Assembly (NCBI GenBank): GCA_029851415.1
Contig: CM056741.1
Coordinates: 64,842,282-64,906,281, forward strand
Direction of reading: 5' to 3'
Source of the DNA: Eretmocerus hayati
Lineage: Eukaryota; Arthropoda; Insecta; Hymenoptera; Aphelinidae
Length of the DNA: 64,000 nucleotides
Numbering within the stretch: position 1 is the first letter of the stretch; each line of letters starts with the position of its first letter. The position numbers and the translations under genes were made by a program. Positions 48,101 through 60,100 of the stretch are shown one piece after another. The notes beneath the pieces are model-generated. The model searched no databases, had not been told where the DNA came from, and saw only the letters and a list, made by a program, of their open reading frames with translations.

Positions 48101-51100
48101 AGTGAAGATGTAAAACAAACCCTCAACGTACTTCGAGTTTCGTTGTAGAATGATGCGAGCTCGTCGCCACAAACAAAGTGGTGTTTTTATTGATGATGTA
48201 ACTCTCAAAAATATTTCCTCACTCCAGCTATATAATTCGCGAGAACTTACTACAGGGCTACTCTAATGTATGGTATCAATAGTTACCTAAATATCTTATC
48301 TTGAACTAGCGAATCCATAATTGTGCCGTCAATATCTCCGAAGAACTTGCCGGTATGTTTGTGATTTTCACTAATTATAATGAAACCATTATTGTCTAGT
48401 ATGTAACAGTCTAAATCATCCGAGGCGCAATTCTTCTTACAGTCGGTCGTCCCCGAACACTGAAATAGTACGATAAAAAGTTGAGTCGATTTTGATCTCA
48501 AGATCAATCAATACTGATATGAGTATCATCGTGCATACATTTCGAATTATTAACTTGGCGTTACTGCGATAACAAATGTCTTAATTAGTTAAAAAACATG
48601 GAGAGGTTCCAATCCAAATACTGATCTCCAGTACTCATTCACGGAATCTTGAGCATTCCAAAATTTTATAGAGACAAGACCATCATATCTAATTTATTCA
48701 TATTTTTTTATATTGTATTCTATTGCTTGAAATATGTAGTTGATTTTCGAAGACATTTTAGAATTTTTTTCTTATCAGTTTTTTTCAGGCAAGTCGCATT
48801 CTTTCATTTCAGAGACTACTGGAGAAGCAGATCAACAGCAATCATAAAATTACTCTTGGATTCAGTAAACTTACGGCTGACGTAACGTTGATGAAGTGTG
48901 ATGCTATTGACGAGTGGTGGAATTGTATACCAACTACAGCAGCCGGCGCTTTGTGTCCTTTACTTTCGACAAAAATCGCGTGAGTCGCTGTAACAAGTGG
49001 TCTTGGGTTGTCGGCTGAAAAAGAGGATATGCGTTATGAAGATAAAATTAATTTGGCAGGATCCATGTCAAAAGATAGGATTTTGACTGACTCATCTCAT
49101 GATACTTTCATTCAACAATCAACTCATCTTACAAATGGGGTCAAATTGGGTTATGAAGTTTGGTTAGTCTTCGTATTTCACTAAAAATATGTGATTACCT
49201 AATCGGGGTTTTAGGTAATTGCGCTCTGTATACGCCGCTCAGGATGATATTCTCAGATTCCTTACCTGCATCAAACGGAACGCTGTATACGAAACTCTCT
49301 GGTTCTATTGCATGTTGATCGACTGATCTCTTATACCAAGTGGAATCGATAGCTCTTCTGTAAGTTTCGGGGAAGTCGCTGAAATAGGGACAAATTCAAT
49401 AAGCCCAATTTTCTATGATCTTCAAGTAGTATTATTAGCATAAAATTTTGTTCCTACATGTTATGATAAATTTATAATGGCAAATGTGATATTACATTAA
49501 CACGTTCGCTGCGGCGGGACCCACCAGTGGGTCCCGCGAGTACCTCTTTTGTGTGCGGCAGATTTTCGTCTTATGGGATTTAACATTGGTGGGTCCCGCC
49601 GCACACAAAGAAGGAACTTCGATTTTCGCCTCCGCAGCGAACGTGTTAATGATCATTTTACGAAAGTTTGGAGATTTAATTCATTCTGTATCAACATTTA
49701 TTGAATGTATAGCATTGAAATCTTGAAATCGAGATAAATGCTGATGAAATCGGGATGTTAGCATACAATAAGAAATATATAAAATTGGGTTTCTACATTG
49801 AAAAGAATACTGAAATCATTCCAGAAAATTTAACATCATAGTTATAGTGGCTCGCTGAGCTCTCAGATCCCGTCCATGGTATTTCAATGATTATTGTACT
49901 CACGGGTCTTCTAGAATATCGTCGTTTTGTTGATGGTCATGCCAACGCAACAGGCCACTTCTGGTAGCGATAAAACTTCGAGCGACGCCGAATCTCCCTT
50001 TGCCTTTGCTGAAACCCCAAACCCATAGAAATATTAGATTCGTGAATTGAACATTTCGTGATTTGAAGAATGATTCGATCTTTCAATCGAGATTGTGATT
50101 CTCAGTGTGAAGAGTCAGGTATTTTCGATTGAGTTGTCATGAACTTACCAGCATCTTCATTCCAAACCTTTTTCAAGTTTCATTCACACGATCAAATCAT
50201 TCGTTTCGCAGTCCAACAATCGAATGTATGTTCATGGAGTACCGGATCCCCCCCCCCCCCCCCTCATATCTCTTACGGGTGACGTCTAGTGAAAAAGTGT
50301 TACATACAAAAGTTGTTGGATATCAAGTGAGGGTTCGGATGAATCTCTCCAATTCCCCCCCCCCCCTTCCTCAATTCGCTTCATTGGGGGCATTTCTGAA
50401 TTTTTTAATGGAAACCCCAATCTTTCATCTCTGATTCTGCAAGAGCGGAAAATTCTAAGTTCAAATAGGTTTTCATGGCATTGGTCGAGGTGACCTCTTG
50501 GGGTCCCAAGAACACATGACGGAGCCTCTACCCATATCTCTCAAGGGTATATAATAAATTAATATTGAATACCAAAATTGTGGCATATAAAGTATGGTTT
50601 GAGATAAATCCCTAAATACCTTTCCTCACAATCTGCCCCATTGAGGCCAACTTCTGAATTTCTAAAAAGAAATCCCATTCTTCACCTCAGATTCTGAGGA
50701 ATTCTACGTCTGAGGTGAAATATGGGGGCTCCTATTAGAAAATATAAGTATTCCTCAATGGCGCAAATTGGGTTTTTTATGGCGTTTGGGGTTGGGGAGG
50801 GGGTCAGGGGAGTTATCCAACTACTTCTGCGTTCAACACTTTTTGATTGGACGTCACCCTTGGGAGATAAGGGGGGAGGTCCGTGCTTCAAGGTTCTTGT
50901 GGACCCCCAGTGACCCCTGGAGTATTTAAAGGTTAGTGTCATAAAAACCCATCTGGACGTAGAATTTTCCGCTCTTTCAGAACCTGAGGTAGAATGTGGG
51001 TTTTTCCATTAAAAATTCACTGAATGGCGCGAATTGGAGAGGATGGGAGATTGGTGGGGGTCGTCCGATTCCTCACTTCAAATCCCATGACTTGTATATT

Positions 51101-54100
51101 CAACACTTTCCACTAAACATAATCCTTGTGAGATATGGGGGGGGGGGAGGGTCCGGTTTTTTTAACATACTGTATAGTCTTTCAATAGAAGATGAATTTT
51201 AAGAAATTTGAACAATTTTATATCTATACATATTTTAAACATTCCGTTCTCTGAAGGCATTGCACTCGTTTAAAAATTCGCTTTATCGGACTGCTAGTTC
51301 ACACAATCATCTGTTCATGAGGTGGTGGACGGTTAGTATAAATGTTATGTATTGCAATGTGAATTGTTAGCTGTGATTATTACTCATGAGGTTTTTCACT
51401 ACTTCTTCAATGTGTCGAGTATGTACATTTAGAATTGGATGAAGGTTTTTCTATGATATTCGTGAAAGAGAAAAAACACGCCGTAGTGCGCTGCTGGATG
51501 AGGTTGTAAACGTGGTATGATTTTGGAGCCGGATCGCTACAGAATCATTGTTCTGAACTCTTTGCAAAACGAAGACATGGGTCAGAATTATCCCGCGAAT
51601 TCAATTTATCTTATCAAGATAGATTTAGATATTTGTGTGACAAGATATCGTAATCTTAATAAATTTAGTGATGAGTTAGTATGCATGTGAGATTTGGTCT
51701 TGATATACTACATTTGGTAAAATAGCACTCATACGAATGAAATTTCGTGCAAACAAACAGTTTGTGATTTGCCCAAACGACCATAGTAACTGCTCAAATG
51801 AATTTAGAAGATGTAATTGAAAGTCATATTATATCGTACGCATGCTTAGGAATTTCTTTATATAACGATATAAAACGAGATTTTTTTTTTATTTTGGAAA
51901 AAATCATCCATCCAATCATGGATATGAGAAACATAAACTAGATTTATTGAAACCGTTACAATTATGATGGTTAGATAATCATTACTACGGCTCTCATTCC
52001 AGTTCACTTTTGCACCTTGTTATTTTTTACATCCTTCACTCAGAGATTACTCTCAGAAATGACCAAATCTTCATGGTTCTCTTTTGATTGAGCATCTTTG
52101 TACAATGACTGAACTTAGATTGATGTAGGTTTATCCGAGGATCATCTTCATTTCTAAATTAGGTCGTCAAACTTCATCTTTGAAACAGTTAAATTCGACG
52201 ACATCAAGCTCAATGCGGTTGAAATGACGTGATATTTCTAAATTTCCATCAAAACGATATTTGAGTAGTTCTGCAGAAACTTCGATATTTTTGAGTTATG
52301 TGCCAACCCCAAATCTCACTTCCGAAGGTCCTGAAAAGTATTTTTCTACTTTTTGAATCATGTGAAGCATAATTCAACTCGCGCACCAATATCAATTCTT
52401 TCACAGAACGGTATCATCAGGATCACATGGAGAGAGGCGGGCGCGGCACGGGCCTGACATTTTAATCCTTTTTTCGACGGCAGTTTTTTTGGGTCACCCT
52501 GAACTGGAGAACTGATGATTGCAACAAAAAGAGCACAAAAAATACATCGAAAATGACCTGTGAGATTTTTTCCTCAAGCGTTTTAGGAGTTCAAACAAGG
52601 TGGCACACGTTATTTCAAAGTTTCCACGGAGGTACTCATATAGTTGGCTCCATGACTGATATCAATTTACCGTTTCACGAGGAAAGAAGTATTGGCTTCA
52701 AGAATGCTGAGTGGTCATTCAGTTCTAAATTTGATCATTGCATACTTTCAAAAAAGTTGAGATTCAAGGCCATTATCACATACCGTGTCAATCACTCTAA
52801 CGCTCTTTCGTATCTTATCTAGTTTATACTTTTTTGTTCCATTTGCGCGCAGAGCGGAGGAAGAGTGACTCTCAAGCCTACACTGTGGAGGATTGGTTGA
52901 TTATCGGCGTCAACCAATGGGTTGATTTTACGTGGCAACCACTGCTTGATCACCAATTTCAACCACCTGGTTGAACATTTTTTACAGCTAATCTAGGAGT
53001 GATTATGGGATTCATGAAATTGGTAAGTGGTGGTATCCAGACCACAATTTTGGGCTACAGAAAAATCTTCATGTTCTTTCATAAACAAATAGAAATCAGC
53101 AAGAGCGCCAGTGCTGAGAGCTTTTTCGTAAAAAATTCAGGTTGAGCAACGCTTTCACAATTCAATACCTGGATTGGTGACCATCTGTCTCAATTTGCGA
53201 AGCTCTTAACTTGTTTGGGATCATGAACTAGGCAAATCAAAGTGAGTGGTTACTAATACGGATACTGAATCGCAAAAACATTGTTTAACTAGGATCTTTT
53301 CCGAAAAGGCTCGCGCGAACGCCGCTGATATTTCTTGGTATTTGTTCATGGAAAAATATGAGAAGACTTGTATTTTTGAGTCAGAAATTTCTTCCGGGGA
53401 TCACCTTCAACCAATCACACGGTTCCCGTATTTTACATATAATGAAAGAGTGGGCGAGAATTTTTTGCGCGAGCTAAGCGTGGCAGCCCGAACCGAGCGG
53501 TCACCAATCCGGATACTGAATCGCGAAAACGTTGCTTAACCTAGATTTTCTCAGAAAAGGCTCGCGCGGCCGGCGCTGATATATTTCGGTATCTGTGGAT
53601 GAAAACTTGTTATTTTGACCCAATAATGTCAGCCGGAAACCACCATTGACTAATCTTATGGGTCCCATTTTCACTCCCATATTCGCTGTGGGAAAATTGT
53701 CAACCAGTGGTTGAATTTGGCGATGATTCAGTGGGTGAGTTTTTAACCAATTGATTGAATTTTCAACCAGCGGTTAACTAATTTGGTTGAAAGTCAACTA
53801 ATTTTTTACAGTGTAAATCTTCTTGTCAGGGGAAGTGATTTGATGAATAGTTCAAGCTTATGCGGCCCGCAATGATATTCCTCGCAAAAATACCATTGAA
53901 TTTACGAGAATTCGGGTATCAAAGGGTATCAAATGAACACTCTTTTAGGATCACTCAATATTAATGGACCACGGTGTTCCTGAACCTACTTTTAATAAAT
54001 TGAAGACCCTCCTGCGAATTTTTATTCTAAATGGTAGTTTATGATGTAAAAAACAATATCCTATTGAAATTAAAATCGCTCATGTGGGGGTTTCAAAAAA

Positions 54101-57100
54101 AAATCTAATTTTCGAATTTTTTGTGGCGAAAAATCTTTAATTTCTTTCTCGACATCAAAACTCGTCAATAAATCGAATTCAAATGAATAATATCATCACT
54201 TACCATATAAATAACATGAATCATGAACAAAATAGATTTTTCCGGAAGGGTCATTAAAAGTTGGTTCAGGAACACCGTGGGAAGAGTTTTTTTCGAAAAG
54301 AAAAGATTTTTCTGCATAAGTTTAGATTGTCAATCTTACTTCGCTCTCGCCCTTCTTACCAAGTACTACGTGATTTCTGACTATCTACTTGGTGGGTGCT
54401 GGTGCATATTGTGCGAATATGAGGGTGCAGAAATAAAAAAACATGCAAATTCACATCAAGGTGCAAGTGAATGAATAAATAATTTGTGCATCTTAATTAC
54501 CTGTACAACATAGCCATCAGTATGGCAATAGGGCTGTTGGTGAAGACACAGAAAAGTGATATAATAAAATGTGCAGTAAATCATAAACATTATAATCAAA
54601 CTTATTCAAGATAATTGTGCAGTTATTTTGTGCAGTGCTTGAAAAACAAAGCATAATTATAGATATAGTGCAATCAATCGATCTATGTCCACTTTTTTCC
54701 TTATTCATGTTCAATTATCTTCTACTCAAAAAAGAATTACCTTACCTATTGCAATAAGTTATTCATTTGTAGGACCAGTTATCCTTAAGTTGAGCGATGG
54801 CTTTTTGCCAAGTCTCAATGCTAGATTCTTCCAAAACCCGAATAATGCTGTTCGCGTGAAGTAATCGCGAAAAATTTTTCCAGGATAGTATTATTGATCC
54901 TCATCTTTGCTCTGATCCCAAACGATCGACCAGATTCAAAACATGAGTTCACGTATCCAGTAAAATAGTACAAAATATCCGTTACCAGCTATGTTGTTCG
55001 TGATTTTTGATGGATTTGCTAATGAATAAACAGAATATCACTGTAGAAAAAATTTTTTTCTGATCTGCGTCGAATCTTTTTTCCAATCCAGTTGCAGATG
55101 ACAAAAGGAGGTTCAAATACTCTTCAGCATGAATTTCCTTAATTGACTCGATATGCAGTTGAAGTACATATCCTGTGAGTCGCCAGATAATTGAAATCTC
55201 AAAGTGATCATTGTGCCACCGTCTCTAATGTACAAAAAATACTTCAGGATTCCTTCGCAAAAGCTTAATCCTGAAAATTCCTCTTGATCTACGAGAATGA
55301 AATTATGTATTGAGTAAAATTTGATTAAGCACACCAATTACGCATCAAATCAAATAGTTCGACATCTCTGTATTTAGATGAAACACTTCTGATTAGAATC
55401 GAACTTTCTTTGATTTTGATACTTTTTGCAAGAGTGGAGAGATCGATCGATTTGGTGCAATGTGCATCAAAATACGTGGTGCTTTGTGCTCATAGTGATT
55501 CGTGATCTTCTGCAACGATTTTTTCGCACATAGTCGTGCCTCGGCTATTTTTGTTTGGTTTGATCAAGACTGTACTTACTTCTCATCTTTTTGCATGAAT
55601 TTTCCATTTTGGTTACCAAAATCTTGCGTTACCATCGCGTCCATTACCAAGGACTGCAGTAGTCCCTTATCACCTGCAACAATAGATTGAATGTATATCT
55701 TTTCATGGGTAAGTTCAGTTTCTGTAACAAGAAATAAGAACTGTGGCTCTTACAATAATATGAATCCTTATCAGGTTTGTTTGTAGGTTTTTGATGAGAT
55801 GTAGGACTTTTAGGCCTCATTGATCTCCACTTCCAACCAGGGCTATGAGCTTGCGTCAGGAAATGAAAAACTCGCTCTTCCGGAGTTGAAAACCATTTTT
55901 CTGCCTCAAAGTAATACTCGCAATACGTCCAGTCGGGATGAACCTTCCAGTTGTTTCCATTGAAGTAGTTGGTTACTGAAAAGAGAGGGCCATCGTTTTG
56001 AAAGAAGTTCGACATCCATCCAGTTGTATGATGGGCATTTGTTCATTCCAAACAGAAGTCAAGGCTCGAAGAGCAGATGATAACCCTCTTGGGAATGGAT
56101 TTTCATCAGCCCTTCGTCGGCATACTAAGGGATCCTACAAGGGATTTCTTAAGGTCTAATAGACGGAGTAGAATGGAATGATTTTTCCCAGATTACGACT
56201 TCGTACTCGTGGTTCTTCTCTCATTCTGCGCGGAAGATGAACTCCCGTGGATCCGTGGTATGGGTTTCATAGTTCTGTACTCGGATTATTGAAGGGAATG
56301 AATCTCCATTAGACTGGGCAAAATTACCGCTATCGCTTGCAAAAATAGGAAAATGATCATTCTCTTCAGGATCTCCTTCGGAAGACCCGTCTGATCCTAG
56401 GAACGCATGTTGTCAAGTCGAACTCCGGTGCAAAATGGTTTTAGCCGAAATTGTTCAAACAAATTGTAAAAATCACTTCTTTTGATCCAAAACAATCGTA
56501 TTGAGGTGATTGGGTACATTCAGCAAAAAGTTACTCTTGCCATCTCTCTCTAGGGGCCATTATTATTGAGCTACAAGCATTTTCAAGTCGGAAAAAACGA
56601 ATTTTGCGATTTTGAATATTAAAAAAAGCAACAACAAAGCAAAAGAGCAATGCAAGCGATAGCGGTAATTTCACCTTGTCTTGTACATGCAAGTCATAGT
56701 TTTCCAAAGCACCAGATTAGTCTAGGGCACCTGCCTTATGGTGAGAGAAGGCCTAACTTCAATATTCGACAAAAATGCACTACCTGCTCTCTCTGCCGGA
56801 ATCAGTGAAAATCACTCCCTGCACTCACTGATTTGCAGTGCATATGCACTGATTTTTAGTGAAAATCACTGCGAATCAGTGGATTGAGAGCGATTTTCAC
56901 TGATTCCGGCGGAGAGAGTACACTGTAAAAAATTGGTTGACTTTCCACCAAAATCGTCAACCAGTGGTTGGTTGTCGAAATCAACCAGCTGGTTGGAATT
57001 CAACCACTGGTTGGAATTCAACCACTGGTTGACTTTGTCCCCACAGCGAATATATAAGGATGAATGCGGCGCCCACGATATTGGTCGATGGTGGTCTCCG

Positions 57101-60100
57101 GTTGACACTTTTGATTCGGAAAAACAAGTTTCGTCATTTTTTTTCACAAACAAAGAGGGATAAACATTAGCCCCGGTCGCGTATGGACGACAAAGCGGGT
57201 TGCCTGTCCTGCAGGAGTCGAATACACGTCGTAAGACTCGAGGGATGGATAGATGGACGGATGGGGTGGGAGGGTAGATGGGATGGATGGATCGATGGAT
57301 GGATGGATCGATGGAATGGAACGGAATGGACCGGACCGAAATGGAACGGAGCGGACCGGAACGGAACGTAGTGGAATTGAACGGAATGGACCGGAATGGA
57401 ACGGAATGGACCGGAACGGAACGGAATGGAACGGAACGAAATGGAACTGAATTGTATGGATGTCTCCCATCCATATAATTCAATTCCATTTCGGTCGATT
57501 CCACCCAATCCAACTCCGTTCCATTTTGCCCCGCCCGTTCCATTTTGCCCCACCCGGCCGGTTCCGTTCCCCTCCATCCAATTTGAGTCCGTTCCATTTC
57601 GCCCCGCCCATTCCATTTTGCCCCATCCGGCCAGTTCCGTTCCGCTCTATCCAATGAGACTCCGTTCTATTTCGCCTCATTTCGTTCCATTTCGCCCCAT
57701 TCCGGTCCGTTCCATTCCGTTCCATCCATCCATCCATCCATCCCATCTACCCTCCCACCCCATCCGTCCATCTATCCATCCCTCCAGCCTTACGACGTGT
57801 ACTCGACTCCTGCAGGACAGGCAACCCGCTTTGTCGCCCATACGCGACCGGGGCTAATGTTTATCCCTCTTTGTTTGTGAAAAAAAATGACGAAACTTGT
57901 TTTTCCGAATCAAAAGTGTCAACCGGAGACCACCATCGACCAATATCGTGGGTGCCGCATTCATCCTTATATATTCGTTGTGGGAAAAAAGTCAACCAGT
58001 GGTTGGATAGGTAGTCAACCACTGGTTTGTGCCAAAAATCAACCAGCTGGTTGACTTTTGGGATAAACCAGTGGTTGAGGGAAAAACTGCAACCACTGGT
58101 TGCAGTTTTTCCCACAAATTTTTTACAGTGCACTGTAAAAAATTGGTTGACTTTCCACCAAAATCGTCAACCAGTGGTTGGTTGTCGAAATCAACCAGCT
58201 GGTTGGAATTCAACCACTGGTTGGAATTCAACCACTGGTTGACTTTGTCCCCACAGCGAATATATAAGGATGAATGCGGCGCCCACGATATTGGTCGATG
58301 GTGGTCTCCGGTTGACACTTTTGATTCGGAAAAACAAGTTTCGTCATTTTTTTTCACAAACAAAGAGGGATAAACATTAGCCCCGGTCGCGTATGGACGA
58401 CAAAGCGGGTTGCCTGTCCTGCAGGAGTCGAATACACGTCGTAAGACTCGAGGGATGGATAGATGGACGGATGGGGTGGGAGGGTAGATGGGATGGATGG
58501 ATCGATGGATGGATGGATCGATGGAATGGAACGGAATGGACCGGACCGAAATGGAACGGAGCGGACCGGAACGGAACGTAGTGGAATTGAACGGAATGGA
58601 CCGGAATGGAACGGAATGGACCGGAACGGAACGGAATGGAACGGAACGAAATGGAACTGAATTGTATGGATGTCTCCCATCCATATAATTCAATTCCATT
58701 TCGGTCGATTCCACCCAATCCAACTCCGTTCCATTTTGCCCCGCCCGTTCCATTTTGCCCCACCCGGCCGGTTCCGTTCCCCTCCATCCAATTTGAGTCC
58801 GTTCCATTTCGCCCCGCCCATTCCATTTTGCCCCATCCGGCCAGTTCCGTTCCGCTCTATCCAATGAGACTCCGTTCTATTTCGCCTCATTTCGTTCCAT
58901 TTCGCCCCATTCCGGTCCGTTCCATTCCGTTCCATCCATCCATCCCATCTACCCTCCCACCCCATCCGTCCATCTATCCATCCCTCCAGCCTTACGACGT
59001 GTACTCGACTCCTGCAGGACAGGCAACCCGCTTTGTCGCCCATACGCGACCGGGGCTAATGTTTATCCCTCTTTGTTTGTGAAAAAAAATGACGAAACTT
59101 GTTTTTCCGAATCAAAAGTGTCAACCGGAGACCACCATCGACCAATATCGTGGGTGCCGCATTCATCCTTATATATTCGTTGTGGGAAAAAAGTCAACCA
59201 GTGGTTGGATAGGTAGTCAACCACTGGTTTGTGCCAAAAATCAACCAGCTGGTTGACTTTTGGGATAAACCAGTGGTTGAGGGAAAAACTGCAACCACTG
59301 GTTGCAGTTTTTCCCACAAATTTTTTACAATATGCCTAATATCAAGTACACCATGGAACCTTGTGGATCAATTATCCGACTCTTGTTCTTATCTACATTA
59401 TATATGTCAGGTATTTACTTACTTTGCTCGCCATTCATCTGAGCATGTCGAATTTCTTGTTCCGCATGCAACTCAAACATGCCATATCCTTCTGGTAATG
59501 CTAGTCCCAGAGAAAACGGTGTTCCCTCTATTGGTTTGTAAAAGTACTTATGCCGTCTAATGCTTGCTCTCCTCTATAGAAGAAAGTTAATCGAATCAGT
59601 TTTATTCAATGGACTAAGTCAACTGATTATAAAATTAGATAGGAAGCTCACCAAGTCGTCGTAATGAATTTTCACTGAGAAGTCAGTTTCTCCTTCCTTC
59701 TGATCTATCATTTCATGTCTAAGCTGTAACACAAATATATCGAGGCTATTAATATTGACAGTAGACTCTCGTGGAATTGATGAAATGTATTACGTTATTT
59801 TTTAGTGGGCATTTCTATCCTCATAATTATTTATTGTCACGAAAGTCTAGTAGAATATGAAAAAAGCGATCATTTTATGTTTTGACCTTGGGATGGGTCA
59901 ATTTCAACTTAATATTGGAGGAGATTTCTCAAAAACTGTTTTCAAAGATTTCAACGTCTAAAATGCTAGCGCCAAGAAAGAGATTGTTCTATACATCACA
60001 CTTACATCTAAGAGTTGCGAATTGTTCATAGAGTGAGTTGGTCCATCGTGTTCAGGCAATTCTACTTCTGACAAATCTACACTAACATATCTTCGTTTTA

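Noticed and set aside
56866..57654. Long frames with repeated RSIPF / ERNGTG peptides (also 57992-58864, 57396-57857 and others)
   Set aside because: They exist on both strands and in several frames, are copied with the repeat unit, and arise from pentamer repeats. No domain or splice structure.
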